Shown here: one piece after another, positions 19,231 to 27,641 of the stretch
Numbering within the stretch: the first letter of the stretch is position 1
How the letters are laid out: each line of letters begins with the position of its first letter
Assembly (NCBI RefSeq): GCF_021390335.1
Contig: NZ_JAJUXK010000003.1
Coordinates: 186,001 to 250,000, forward strand
Direction: 5' to 3'
DNA from: Dyadobacter sp. CY343
GTDB lineage: Bacteria > Bacteroidota > Bacteroidia > Cytophagales > Spirosomataceae
DNA: 64,000 bases
The notes under the pieces: generated by a model
The model's input: only the letters and a program-made list of their open reading frames with translations
Databases searched by the model: none
Told to the model about the DNA's origin: nothing
Made by a program: the position numbers and the translations under genes

Positions 19231-19623
19231 TTATTGCAGAAAACGCTGTTTGAGCAGTCCTACCAGATCATTAAATTCATCGAACGTATTTGGCTTGGGC
19301 ATAAAACTTTGAACGCCAGCCTTATACGCTTTCTCGTAAAGATCCTGGCTGGGGGAGGTTGATATCATCACAACCGGTATTTCAGCAACGTGGGGCATTG
19401 CTTTGATCTGTGTCATGGCCTCAAGACCATTCATCTTTGGCATATTCATATCCAGAATGATGAGCGAGACATTCAAATCAGGCTTTTTCAGGAAGTTTAT
19501 CAGTTCTGCTCCATTCTCAGCTTCGATCACTTTTGCAGAAACCCCGCAGGATCTAAATGCTTGTTGTATAAAAAAGCGATCGTCACTGTCATCATCAGCC
19601 AGAAGCACAATATTGTCACTCAT
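19231..19623 (-). CDS. Single-domain response regulator (receiver only)
   Basis: 130 residues, one CheY-like receiver. The acidic pocket is DDDSDD (residues ~10-15), the phospho-acceptor lies in LIILDMNMPKMNG (Asp ~57), the switch Ser in MISTS and the Lys in FMPKPN (~109). No output domain, so it acts by protein contact or as a phosphorelay shuttle. It is the first gene of the Kai cluster, 101 bp ahead of kaiC, behind a promoter with a palindrome (19640-19679). Confidence 0.93.
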   Translation of the reverse strand: MSDNIVLLADDDSDDRFFIQQAFRSCGVSAKVIEAENGAELINFLKKPDLNVSLIILDMNMPKMNGLEAMTQIKAMPHVAEIPVVMISTSPSQDLYEKAYKAGVQSFMPKPNTFDEFNDLVGLLKQRFLQ

Positions 19624-19639
19624 CGAGGCGGGGTAAAGT

Positions 19640-19679
19640 GTGATTTTACAAAAATCACAAAATCCGTACTATTATCAAA
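19640..19679 (-). promoter_or_regulatory. Promoter and palindromic site of the Kai cluster
   Basis: On the minus strand TTTG (19679-19676), a 19-nt spacer and GATTTTTG (19656-19649), one base off TAnnTTTG. The -7 box overlaps a perfect palindrome GTGATTTT-aca-AAAATCAC (19640-19658), a candidate operator. The start codon of the receiver gene is 17 bp away. Confidence 0.5.
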
Positions 19680-19691
19680 ATGCGGCAGCGC

Positions 19692-19727
19692 AACAAAAAA
19701 GCACTTAACAATGAAGTTAAGTGCTTT
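19692..19727 (-). terminator. Intrinsic terminator after tRNA-Thr
   Basis: AAAGCACTTAAC (19698-19709) and GTTAAGTGCTTT (19716-19727) form a 12-bp stem with a 6-nt loop, followed on the minus strand by TTTTTTG. It lies 6 nt after the tRNA 3' end. Confidence 0.85.
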
Positions 19728-19733
19728 CTGATG

Positions 19734-19806
<73 letters not shown>

Positions 19807-19918
19807 TTTTATTATTTATGATTGCGGTTTCTTATTCCGTTATCATGGTGCAAAAGTAGGCTCAGGGAATATACAAAGCAATATTTTGCCCAATTTTTTT
19901 CTAAATTTTTTACAGCTT

Positions 19919-21823
19919 TCAGATAGCTTCCTGAATAATAATGAGTTGGTGTTTCAGCTCTTCCAGCTGGCCAAGCGCACTATTGATCTTTCTGTCGAAT
20001 TCTGCTTTCAGTCTGTCTGATGTTTTAGACTTCGCGAAGAACTCAATGTTATTTTGCCAAAGTGCGATGTCATTTTCAAGCTGGGTGATCTTGCGTCGGA
20101 TGTCGCTTTCTTTTCTGTAAAGCGTGCGCGTGTTATCGCTGTCCCTCACCAGTTCCACTTCACTTTCAAGTACGGCCTGCTCTTTTTCTTTGTTTGAAAG
20201 CTGCCCGATAGCTCCAACATAGGTATTAATTGCTGCAATGTAGCGTTTCTGGACAGTTTGCATATCCTTCTTAGGTACAAAACCAATCGAGCTCCATTCG
20301 GATTTGAAAGCATTCAGCAAATTCAGTGACGACTCGTCCTTGCTTTTCGCTGCCGCTTCGATCCGCTCGATCAAATCCAGCTTCTTCGCCAGATTACCTT
20401 CAAACTCTTCTTCAACTTCTTTGTTCTTTTCCCGTTTCTTGTCAAAATATGCATCACAAGCTTTCTTGAACCGGTCGTAAATAGTGTCTTTATATTTTTC
20501 AGGAACCTGACCAATACCTTTCCACTTCTTTTGAAGTTCAATGACCTTCTGTGTAGTAGCTGGATTATCTTCGCCTGCCGCCAGCAACTCTTCCACTTCC
20601 ACGCACAACTGCGTTTTCAGATCAAGATTCTGCTCTCTTTTCGATTCCAGCTGACGGAAAAACTCACCCTTGTTATTAAAGAAAGTCTTTAACGCAGCCC
20701 AGAATTTCTTGCTCAGGTCTTTTCCTTCCTCACGCGGCATTATTCCTTTCAGCGCCACCCATTGATCCTGGAAAGCCATGATCTCTTTGGTTTTCGCATT
20801 CCATTCTTTTATGCTGCCAGAGTTGTAGGTAGTAAAAGGAACAATAGCTTCGTAGATTCCGAGCTTCTGTTCGTAGTTTTCCTGCATTGTCTTCTTCTGC
20901 TCCGCAAACTGGCCTCTCTGTGCATTATAAAGCACGTCCATAGCCTCTTTAAAGCGTTGCCAAAGTTTTTCCTGTTCCTCTTTCGGAGCAGGGCCGAGGT
21001 GTTTATAATCTTCGAAAATGTGGTTAGCCTCGTTCAGGATCTCCTTGGTCATCGGCCGGTTTTCGAGCGATTTGGCCAGTTCTTCCACCTTTTCGCACAG
21101 CTCCGATTTCAACTCTGCATTGCGGCGCCTGTCCAGTTCCTTTAATTCGAAATAGATATTTCTGTTGCTGAAATAGCGGTCGATCAATGCATTGTAAGTA
21201 GCCCAGAGCGTACCATTATGCGGCGAAGCAATGTTACCCGCGGATTTCCATTCGTCCTGGATCTTTTTAAATTCTTCCCAGCTGGACTTCAATCCCGTCG
21301 CATCAGTTTCGCGGCCGCCTTCCTCTTCCAGTAGTGACCGCAGGCGCTGGATTAAGGAAGTTTTTACATTGAAATTCTTCTCTTTTTCTTTTTCCTGAGA
21401 TTGATAATAAGAGTTTTTCAAACCCTTGATCTCGCGGCTCAGCGAATCTATTTTCTGGGTATCGGCATCATATTTATATTCAAAACCCTCTTCACCGCCA
21501 TTGTCGGCAATATATGCCTGCAATGCAGTTTCTCTTTCCCTCAATTTGATCTGATCAAGTACCGGACGTATTTCCCTGGAAACAGTTTCTGCCTTTTTGA
21601 GCAAGGCAGGTTTTGCACCCTCCTCACGAATCGCAGCCAGCTCATTTTCTAATATGCCAATCAGCTGTTCTTTCGACAATTGGGTGTAATCAACGTCTGG
21701 CGCCACCTCCTCATGCTCTTCCGTTAACTCATTGTTAAGATCAATTTCAAGGGTGTCAATCGACTTTTGTGTCAGGTCTTCCTGCTCCTCGCTTTTGACC
21801 CCTTCTTGTTGTTCTTGTGCCAT
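19919..21823 (-). CDS. DUF349 repeat protein
   Basis: 634 residues, highly charged and helical. After an acidic N-terminus it shows repeated ~70-residue DUF349 units, recognisable by W..FK..QDEWK.AG (near 185), W.RFKEAMD (near 290), and W..IG.VPEKYKD.IYDRFKKACD (near 440) and IGFVPKKDMQ (near 525). No signal or membrane segment. Family function is unknown. It stands alone between tRNA-Thr and the divergent pdxH. Confidence 0.88.
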   Translation of the reverse strand: MAQEQQEGVKSEEQEDLTQKSIDTLEIDLNNELTEEHEEVAPDVDYTQLSKEQLIGILENELAAIREEGAKPALLKKAETVSREIRPVLDQIKLRERETALQAYIADNGGEEGFEYKYDADTQKIDSLSREIKGLKNSYYQSQEKEKEKNFNVKTSLIQRLRSLLEEEGGRETDATGLKSSWEEFKKIQDEWKSAGNIASPHNGTLWATYNALIDRYFSNRNIYFELKELDRRRNAELKSELCEKVEELAKSLENRPMTKEILNEANHIFEDYKHLGPAPKEEQEKLWQRFKEAMDVLYNAQRGQFAEQKKTMQENYEQKLGIYEAIVPFTTYNSGSIKEWNAKTKEIMAFQDQWVALKGIMPREEGKDLSKKFWAALKTFFNNKGEFFRQLESKREQNLDLKTQLCVEVEELLAAGEDNPATTQKVIELQKKWKGIGQVPEKYKDTIYDRFKKACDAYFDKKREKNKEVEEEFEGNLAKKLDLIERIEAAAKSKDESSLNLLNAFKSEWSSIGFVPKKDMQTVQKRYIAAINTYVGAIGQLSNKEKEQAVLESEVELVRDSDNTRTLYRKESDIRRKITQLENDIALWQNNIEFFAKSKTSDRLKAEFDRKINSALGQLEELKHQLIIIQEAI

Positions 21824-21927
21824 CGTGATTCTAGTTTCGTACGTACGTCTTCTCGGATTACAAATCTAACAATCTTTCCCTTGAAATGGCTACTTTTGAC
21901 GTCCTAACATTGATATATTAGCACCAA

Positions 21928-22569
21928 ATGGATCATAAAATTGCAGGAATTCGCTACGATTATAGTTTGAAAGGTCTCAATGAAGTAGATCTGGATACAA
22001 ATCCGCTGAAACAGTTTAAGTTATGGTTTGATGAGGCTGTTCTGGCGGGTGTTTCCGAAGCAAATGCCATGCTGCTCAGCACGGTTTCCAACGGCCGCCC
22101 GTCGGCCCGGATCGTGCTGCTGAAAGACCTCACCGAGACCGGATTCTCCTTTTTTACAAATTACCAGAGTAAAAAGGGCAGGGACATGGAAGAGAACAAT
22201 CAGGTGGCACTTACCTTCTTTTGGAAAGAGCTTGAAAGGCAGGTCCGGATTGAAGGAATTGTTGTCAAAACCAGCCCGGAAGAATCGTCTGAATACTTTG
22301 CTGTCCGGCCGAGAGGAAGTCAGATAGGCGCGTGGGTTTCGGAACAAAGTGAAGTGATTCCGGACCGGGCTTTTTTAGAGGAAAAAACGAGAGAATTTGA
22401 GGATAGATTTGAAGGCCACGAAGTGCCTCGCCCGCCGCATTGGGGAGGTTACCGTGTAATCCCAGAACGCATGGAGTTTTGGCAAGGCAGGCCAAGCCGG
22501 TTGCACGACCGGCTTGTTTTTGAAAAAGGAAAGTCCGGTAATTGGAAGATCGAGAGGCTGTCGCCCTAG
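21928..22569 (+). CDS. pdxH: Pyridoxamine 5'-phosphate oxidase
   Basis: 213 residues, full length. It oxidises pyridoxine- or pyridoxamine-phosphate to PLP with FMN and oxygen. Visible motifs: NAMLLSTVSNGRPSARIVLL (FMN and substrate strand), FFTNYQSKKGRDM (FMN phosphate), FAVRPRGSQIGAW, and the C-terminal signature EFWQGRPSRLHDR. Start ATG at 21928 is 104 bp from the divergent DUF349 gene. Last gene before a repeat-rich spacer and a shared terminator. Confidence 0.97.
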   Translation: MDHKIAGIRYDYSLKGLNEVDLDTNPLKQFKLWFDEAVLAGVSEANAMLLSTVSNGRPSARIVLLKDLTETGFSFFTNYQSKKGRDMEENNQVALTFFWKELERQVRIEGIVVKTSPEESSEYFAVRPRGSQIGAWVSEQSEVIPDRAFLEEKTREFEDRFEGHEVPRPPHWGGYRVIPERMEFWQGRPSRLHDRLVFEKGKSGNWKIERLSP

Positions 22570-22599
22570 GTTGCTTTTTTGTCCTAGATCGTCCTTGTA

Positions 22600-22655
22600 T
22601 TGTCAGCCTGAGCGTAGTCGAAGGCACGTGCCTTCGACTACGCTCAGGCTGACAA
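22600..22655. repeat. Perfect 28-bp-arm palindrome (dispersed Bacteroidota repeat type)
   Basis: Two 28-bp arms meet without a spacer between 22627 and 22628; the core is GAAGGCACGTGCCTTC and the outer part contains GTCAGCCTGAGCGTAGTC. The arm sequence is familiar as a dispersed intergenic repeat in Bacteroidota genomes (recollection). It would extrude as a cruciform or fold as a hairpin in RNA. Confidence 0.95.
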
Positions 22656-22763
22656 GGCAGAAAGCAAATACTTACTGACAAGGCAGAAAGCAAATACTTA
22701 CTGACAAGGCAGAAAGCAAATACTTACTGACAAGGCAGAAAGCGAATACTTACTGACAAGGCA
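22654..22763. repeat. 26-bp tandem repeat, four copies plus a partial one
   Basis: Units AAGGCAGAAAGCAAATACTT-ACTGAC start at 22654, 22680, 22706 and 22732. The fourth has one change (AGCGAA for AGCAAA) and a fifth is cut after AAGGCAGAGG. The array grows straight out of the right arm of the palindrome. Confidence 0.95.
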
Positions 22764-22790
22764 GAGGCACACTAACAAAGCAGGCTAACA

Positions 22791-22830
22791 AAAAAATGAG
22801 GCTGACGAATTAACGTCAGCCTCATTTTTT
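22791..22830. terminator. Bidirectional terminator between pdxH and citrate synthase
   Basis: AAAAAATGAGGCTGACG (22791-22807) and CGTCAGCCTCATTTTTT (22814-22830) form a 17-bp stem with loop AATTAA. A-run and T-run give a terminator on both strands. Confidence 0.95.
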
Positions 22831-22844
22831 GCTTTAACATATTG

Positions 22845-24125
22845 TTATCTCTCGCTCATCGCAACAAAGTCTCTTTTGGGAGCGCCTACGTAAATCTGAC
22901 GCGGGCGGCCGATTGGTTCTTTATTAGCCCGCATTTCTTTCCATTGCGCAATCCAGCCCGGAAGCCGGCCGATAGCAAACATAACCGTAAACATATTGGT
23001 AGGAATACCCAACGCGCGGTAAATGATTCCTGAGTAAAAATCTACATTCGGATACAACTTTCTTTGTACGAAATAATCGTCCTCCAAAGCCGCTTTTTCC
23101 AATTTCTGGGCAATTTCCAATACAGGATCATTGATACCCAGCTTGTTCAGTACGTCGTCGGCAGCTTTTTTGATGATGCGGGCACGTGGGTCAAAGTTCT
23201 TGTAAACCCGGTGACCAAAACCGAACAAACGGAAACCGCTCGTTTTGTCTTTTGCCATATCAATATACTTCTGCGTATCGCCGCCGTCGTTTTTAATTGC
23301 TTCCAGCATTTCGATCACTTCCTGGTTTGCACCGCCGTGAAGGGGCCCCCACAATGCGCTGATACCAGCCGAGATCGACGAATAAATATTAGCATGGGAT
23401 GAACCAACCAGCCTTACGGTAGAAGTAGAGCAGTTTTGTTCGTGGTCAGCGTGAAGGATCAGCAGCTTGTTCAATGCAGCCGAAACCACTGGATCCACAT
23501 TATATTTCGCTACCGGGAGCGAAAACATCATATTCAGGAAATTGGAACAATAATCCAGGTCATTCTGCGGATAGTTAACCGGGTGTCCCTGCGATTTTTT
23601 GTAAGACCAGGTCGCAATAGTCGGCAGTTTTGAAAGCAACCGAATGATATGCAGCTGGGTTACTTCTTCGCTATATTGGTCACTGTCAGGATAGAAAGAG
23701 CTCATGGCACTTACCAGCGAAGACAAAACACCCATCGGGTGCGCGTTCACCGGAAATCCTTCGAAAATCTTGCGCATATCCTCATTCACCAGCGTATGCG
23801 TTCTGATTTCGTGCTCGAAGTCAGCAAATTGCTTTTCAGTGGGCAGCTCTCCGTAAATTAGCAGGTAAGCTACTTCCAGGAACGACGCCTTCTCGGCCAA
23901 ATCCTCTATCGAATATCCTCTGTAATTCAGTATACCTTCTTCACCATCCAAAAATGTGATAGCGCTTTTTGTAGCACCGGTATTTTTATAGCCGGCGTCA
24001 ATAGTAATATACCCTGTCTGGTCCCGCAGCTTCGCAATATCAATCGCTTTTTCCTGCTCACTTCCTTCAATTACCGGGAACTCAAACTTTTGACCATCAA
24101 GGGTTAATTCAGCTATTTGGGACAT
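22845..24125 (-). CDS. gltA: Citrate synthase
   Basis: 426 residues from ATG 24125 (MSQIAELTLDGQ); the upstream start at 24191 adds an unlikely segment. Type II (hexameric-type) citrate synthase, condensing acetyl-CoA and oxaloacetate. Catalytic His and Asp regions are visible: LHADHEQNCSTSTVRLVGSS (His), FGFGHRVYKNFDPRA (His and Arg) and YPNVDFYSG (Asp). Monocistronic; 223 bp upstream to the next start carries the AT-rich promoter region. Confidence 0.98.
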   Translation of the reverse strand: MSQIAELTLDGQKFEFPVIEGSEQEKAIDIAKLRDQTGYITIDAGYKNTGATKSAITFLDGEEGILNYRGYSIEDLAEKASFLEVAYLLIYGELPTEKQFADFEHEIRTHTLVNEDMRKIFEGFPVNAHPMGVLSSLVSAMSSFYPDSDQYSEEVTQLHIIRLLSKLPTIATWSYKKSQGHPVNYPQNDLDYCSNFLNMMFSLPVAKYNVDPVVSAALNKLLILHADHEQNCSTSTVRLVGSSHANIYSSISAGISALWGPLHGGANQEVIEMLEAIKNDGGDTQKYIDMAKDKTSGFRLFGFGHRVYKNFDPRARIIKKAADDVLNKLGINDPVLEIAQKLEKAALEDDYFVQRKLYPNVDFYSGIIYRALGIPTNMFTVMFAIGRLPGWIAQWKEMRANKEPIGRPRQIYVGAPKRDFVAMSER

Positions 24126-24414
24126 ATAATTAAGAATAAAATTAAAAAGGTTAATGACGGGACAGGTCCGGATCAGGCCAACGCATTCCAAAGATTTTGC
24201 CCGACGCTGATTTACTTATCCAACAAATTAATTTTGTGTTAAATAGCCCGGGAATCGGCGATTTCCGCGTCCAAGACAAGCCGCAATATCCTAAAAAACC
24301 GCGTATTTTCTATTATTATCCATGTTTAATTTGTGAAAAATCAAGTCCTAAACAATAATATTTTATAATTGAGCGGAATAGTACCAATATTATATTGAGC
24401 CTGCTAATCTGCAT

Positions 24415-24894
24415 TCAAATAGGTCCATCGGGCGGCTTCACGCCACTATTTTCCGAACTTCCAGCAGCACTGATTCCCTTGCTGTTTACCTCCGCGGCGA
24501 GGATCCTTTTGAACAAATACCTGCTAAAAATGCCGATCAGAATCACCGGCATCAAATGCGCGCCGTAGATAAATGCCTTACCGGTAAGTCGGTACGAGAA
24601 GGAGGAAAAAGTGACATACACATACATGAACCAGGCCAGGGCGACAGCATCCAAAAACAGGAAAGTGATCAGCGCTGGTTTCTTCTTCATAAAACGGTAA
24701 GCCAACTCGCTGAGCGACAATGCAATTCCGACCGTCAATGCTACTGTTAATAACGCTCTCGGAAAATTGCGGATATAGGTGTGTTTGTAAACAAAAATGC
24801 CAATCCTGCCGATCAGATTGGGGTGCGCCAGTAAGTAGGCGTCGGTAATTGTCAGTACCAACAATAGCAGGAGGCTGCTTATTTTTCTGTTCAT
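24415..24894 (-). CDS. Four-helix membrane protein of unknown function
   Basis: 159 residues with four predicted membrane segments (about 7-25, 45-65, 75-95, 105-128) and a polar C-terminal tail (NSKGISAAGSSENSGVKPP). No motif recognised. It follows miaA by 27 bp in the same direction, so it may be co-transcribed. Confidence 0.6.
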   Translation of the reverse strand: MNRKISSLLLLLVLTITDAYLLAHPNLIGRIGIFVYKHTYIRNFPRALLTVALTVGIALSLSELAYRFMKKKPALITFLFLDAVALAWFMYVYVTFSSFSYRLTGKAFIYGAHLMPVILIGIFSRYLFKRILAAEVNSKGISAAGSSENSGVKPPDGPI

Positions 24895-24921
24895 TGCTTT
24901 TTATGACGCCATTTTTAGGTG

Positions 24922-25878
24922 TTAACTCTTACTTCTCTGTGCTTCAAAACCAAGATATTGCTGCGCCATATATTCAATTTTCTGCCGCTCGTTCCAGTCG
25001 TCGCTTAGCCAGTGAATTGCCAGCCCGTCCTTTTCCATTTTCCTGAAAAACGTCATTTGCCGCTTGGCGAAGCGATGGATTTCTGTTTCGAGCTTGCTTT
25101 TCATAGTCGCAAAGTCCAGCTCGCCGGTCAGGTACAGGGTAATGTATTTGTATTCCAAACCATAATAAACCAGTTGATCGGGCGCTAATTTTTTCAAAAG
25201 CTGCTCTACTTCTTCAACCAAACCGTTTTCAAGTCGCTGGTTCAGTCTGGTACTGATACGCTCGCGACGGATCTCGACGGCCGGGTTCAGTCCGAAAATG
25301 ATACTTTGCTGCGCGAGATCTGGCTTTGAAAACTGATTACCAGCCGCCGGGTTGGCAGACAGATATTCAGAAATTTCGATCGCACGGATCAGGCGCTTCC
25401 TGGTTGAAGTATCTGCAAGTTCCTGGTAGTCTGTGTTATATGAATTGAAATGTGTAAGTAGCTGTTCATTCGAAACCTCTGCTAATTTTTCCCGCAAACT
25501 CTCGTTGACCGGAATAGCCGAATACGCGTGGCCTTTCAGTAATGCATAAATATAAAACCCGGAGCCGCCGCAAAGAATCGGTACCCGGTTTCTGGCGATA
25601 ATATCCTGATGTACCTTCTCGAAATCGTGCTGGAAATCGTTCACATTATATTGCGTGCCCGCATCTGCAATATTGATCAGGTGATAGGGGACATGGTTTC
25701 CGCCAAGCTGATATTCGCCAAGATCCTTGCCGGTACCGATATCCATTTCCCGGTATACCTGCCGCGAATCGGCGCTTACAATTTCTCCGTCGAGCTCCGC
25801 CGCAACCTGCACTGCCAAATGTGTTTTTCCTGAGGCAGTAGGGCCGAGAACAACCAGAAGTGGCTTTTTCATTTGCAT
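24922..25878 (-). CDS. miaA: tRNA dimethylallyltransferase
   Basis: 318 residues. MiaA adds a dimethylallyl group to A37 of tRNAs reading UNN codons. Motifs: P-loop GPTASGKTHLA, SADSRQVYREMDIGTGK, YHLINIAD, GGSGFYIYALL and DTSTRKRLIRAIEI. The protein may begin at the third codon (MKKPLL, 25872). It lies between a phage-type two-domain gene (12 bp upstream) and a membrane protein gene. Confidence 0.97.
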   Translation of the reverse strand: MQMKKPLLVVLGPTASGKTHLAVQVAAELDGEIVSADSRQVYREMDIGTGKDLGEYQLGGNHVPYHLINIADAGTQYNVNDFQHDFEKVHQDIIARNRVPILCGGSGFYIYALLKGHAYSAIPVNESLREKLAEVSNEQLLTHFNSYNTDYQELADTSTRKRLIRAIEISEYLSANPAAGNQFSKPDLAQQSIIFGLNPAVEIRRERISTRLNQRLENGLVEEVEQLLKKLAPDQLVYYGLEYKYITLYLTGELDFATMKSKLETEIHRFAKRQMTFFRKMEKDGLAIHWLSDDWNERQKIEYMAQQYLGFEAQRSKS

Positions 25879-25889
25879 ATTCCCGACAT

Positions 25890-26783
25890 TTAAATGGAGT
25901 TGAGGATCTGTTTTACAAACTTAATGCTGCCCATATTCCGGATCTCTATATCGTTTTCACGCACTTGATTGGCTGTTCCGGTCCCAGTTTTCCGATGCAT
26001 TGTTTTTGTGTCAATATAAAAAGCTTCGGGCTGGGTCTGAGCTATTTTTTTAAACCCTAATTTGTTGTAACTGGCTCCCGCAGACCATTCTACATCGGCA
26101 TAAGTCATAATATCTCCCGGCTCTTTTTCCCTGATAAAAGCCTGCAAAAGTTTGTCCAGCCCACCGACTACATTGCAATCGCGCAAACTGGCAAACCGGA
26201 TCAATTCGTGCGAGCGGAGTGGGTTCGTTTCTTTATTGAAAATACGTGGATAGCTGAAAGTCGCAACAGCTACCAGTATTTCAGTAGAGCCTATTTCCGG
26301 TGTAAGCATTTCATTCAGAACGCGATAGTGGCTGGCCGGGAGGTAGAGCCCGTATTTGTATTTAGCAGATACCGGACCATTTAAATGGTTTTCTGCCAAG
26401 AACCGGTCGGTCGTTTCTTTGTCGATGCGGCGAACTTTGGTGAGGCGCGCGGGTATTTTATGTGCTAGTCCAAGAATTGCCGCAAGCCGCGACTGGACTA
26501 TGTTCTTTTTATTCAACCAAAAATCCTCCCATAAAACAACGGTCGTCAAGCCGCTATCACGAACATGCTGAACATATTGAAGACACGCAGGCCACTTATC
26601 CAATGCATTTTCATTAGCCCAAACATCCAGATCGATCAGTACCAGCGCAAGTCTGTTTTGGTTATTTTTAAAAATATGAAATACCGTAAAAATGCCGGCG
26701 ATCTTTTGCGCTTCCCTGCATTCAAAACCCATTGATAAGAACCAATCTGATATCTGATCTTTAAATGGGATTGAAGCTTTCAA
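25890..26783 (-). CDS. Vsr-like nuclease plus GNAT-like domain protein of phage type
   Basis: 297 residues. The N-terminal ~115 residues hold VLIDLDVWANE and VVLWEDFWLNKKNIVQSRL; the second block matches the LIHIFEDEW..KK.IV.SR segment of the Vsr/homing-nuclease-like proteins of tailed phages. The rest matches the companion domain of those proteins: FLAENHLNGPVSAKYKYGLY, ELIRFASL, NVVGGLDKLLQAFI and IMTYADVEWSAGASYNKLGF. The canonical nuclease EFNG.YWH motif is not obvious, so the nuclease half may be inactive. Role unknown. It sits in an ordinary chromosomal operon ahead of miaA. Confidence 0.6.
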   Translation of the reverse strand: MKASIPFKDQISDWFLSMGFECREAQKIAGIFTVFHIFKNNQNRLALVLIDLDVWANENALDKWPACLQYVQHVRDSGLTTVVLWEDFWLNKKNIVQSRLAAILGLAHKIPARLTKVRRIDKETTDRFLAENHLNGPVSAKYKYGLYLPASHYRVLNEMLTPEIGSTEILVAVATFSYPRIFNKETNPLRSHELIRFASLRDCNVVGGLDKLLQAFIREKEPGDIMTYADVEWSAGASYNKLGFKKIAQTQPEAFYIDTKTMHRKTGTGTANQVRENDIEIRNMGSIKFVKQILNSI

Positions 26784-26877
26784 GGGGCGTTATTTTTCGG
26801 GAAAGTTAGAGCCGAATATGGACAGAACAAAAAAAACGCGCCTTTCGACGCGTTTTTAACCAGGTTCAAGAAGTGGA

Positions 26878-27483
26878 TTACTTACCTCCCAAACCGAAAA
26901 TAACACCCACATTCACGCCGCCAAAATTCGAAGTCGATTCGAAATCAACATTGTTCGGCCCGCCAGTGGTTGAGTTATGGTTTTTATTTCCAAATACAAA
27001 GTGGTAAATACCTTCCACCTGGATACCCAAATTACCGAACGCAAACAGTAAACCTGCACGCGGCGCCGCACCGAAATTGCTGTGGCGAGACGATTCCACG
27101 ATCGTATTTCCGTTAAACTCTGCATTGTATTTCGAGAAGTACACACCCGCGTCACCGCCTACATACGGACGGATAAGTCCCTCTGCGAAAAAATAATCGA
27201 GGGTACCAGTTACCGGCATCAACGTTCCGGTGGAGCTCAGCGTTTGTCCGGCGATGGTGTAATCGCTTCCGTCTGCGTAAATTTTACCAGCCACGCCGAC
27301 TGCAAACCGCGGCGAAGTGAACACGCGCAGGTTAACTCCGCCGCCTGCTACTGTTTTGGAATCTTCCACATTTGATTTTGCAATTCCACCCTGAAGTCCG
27401 ATGGAAAACTGTGCGTAGCTGGCCGAGCTAAGAGCGGACACGAAGGCCACGATGGCCAGTGTGCGGAATAAGGTCTTTTTCAT
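26878..27483 (-). CDS. Outer-membrane beta-barrel protein (porin-family type)
   Basis: 201 residues with a Sec signal peptide (MKKTLFRTLAIVAFV, cleavage near SYAQ). The mature part begins FSIGLQGGIAKSN and consists of alternating aromatic and polar strands ending VNVGVIFGLGGK, as in eight-stranded OmpA/OmpX-like barrels of Bacteroidota. No OmpA C-terminal domain. Single gene, with ~160 bp before the Ada-like gene. Confidence 0.75.
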   Translation of the reverse strand: MKKTLFRTLAIVAFVSALSSASYAQFSIGLQGGIAKSNVEDSKTVAGGGVNLRVFTSPRFAVGVAGKIYADGSDYTIAGQTLSSTGTLMPVTGTLDYFFAEGLIRPYVGGDAGVYFSKYNAEFNGNTIVESSRHSNFGAAPRAGLLFAFGNLGIQVEGIYHFVFGNKNHNSTTGGPNNVDFESTSNFGGVNVGVIFGLGGK

Positions 27484-27641
27484 GTCTGATGATTTGGTTG
27501 ATTGATGGATTATATACCCTCCAATATCAGTCCATCATGAAAAAGTTGAATTGTAAAGAAAAATTACGGTCTAATACACAAGAGGTTAGGATATCATTTG
27601 CGCGCTATTATGCTATTTGATAGCGATAGTTGCTGTGCAAA

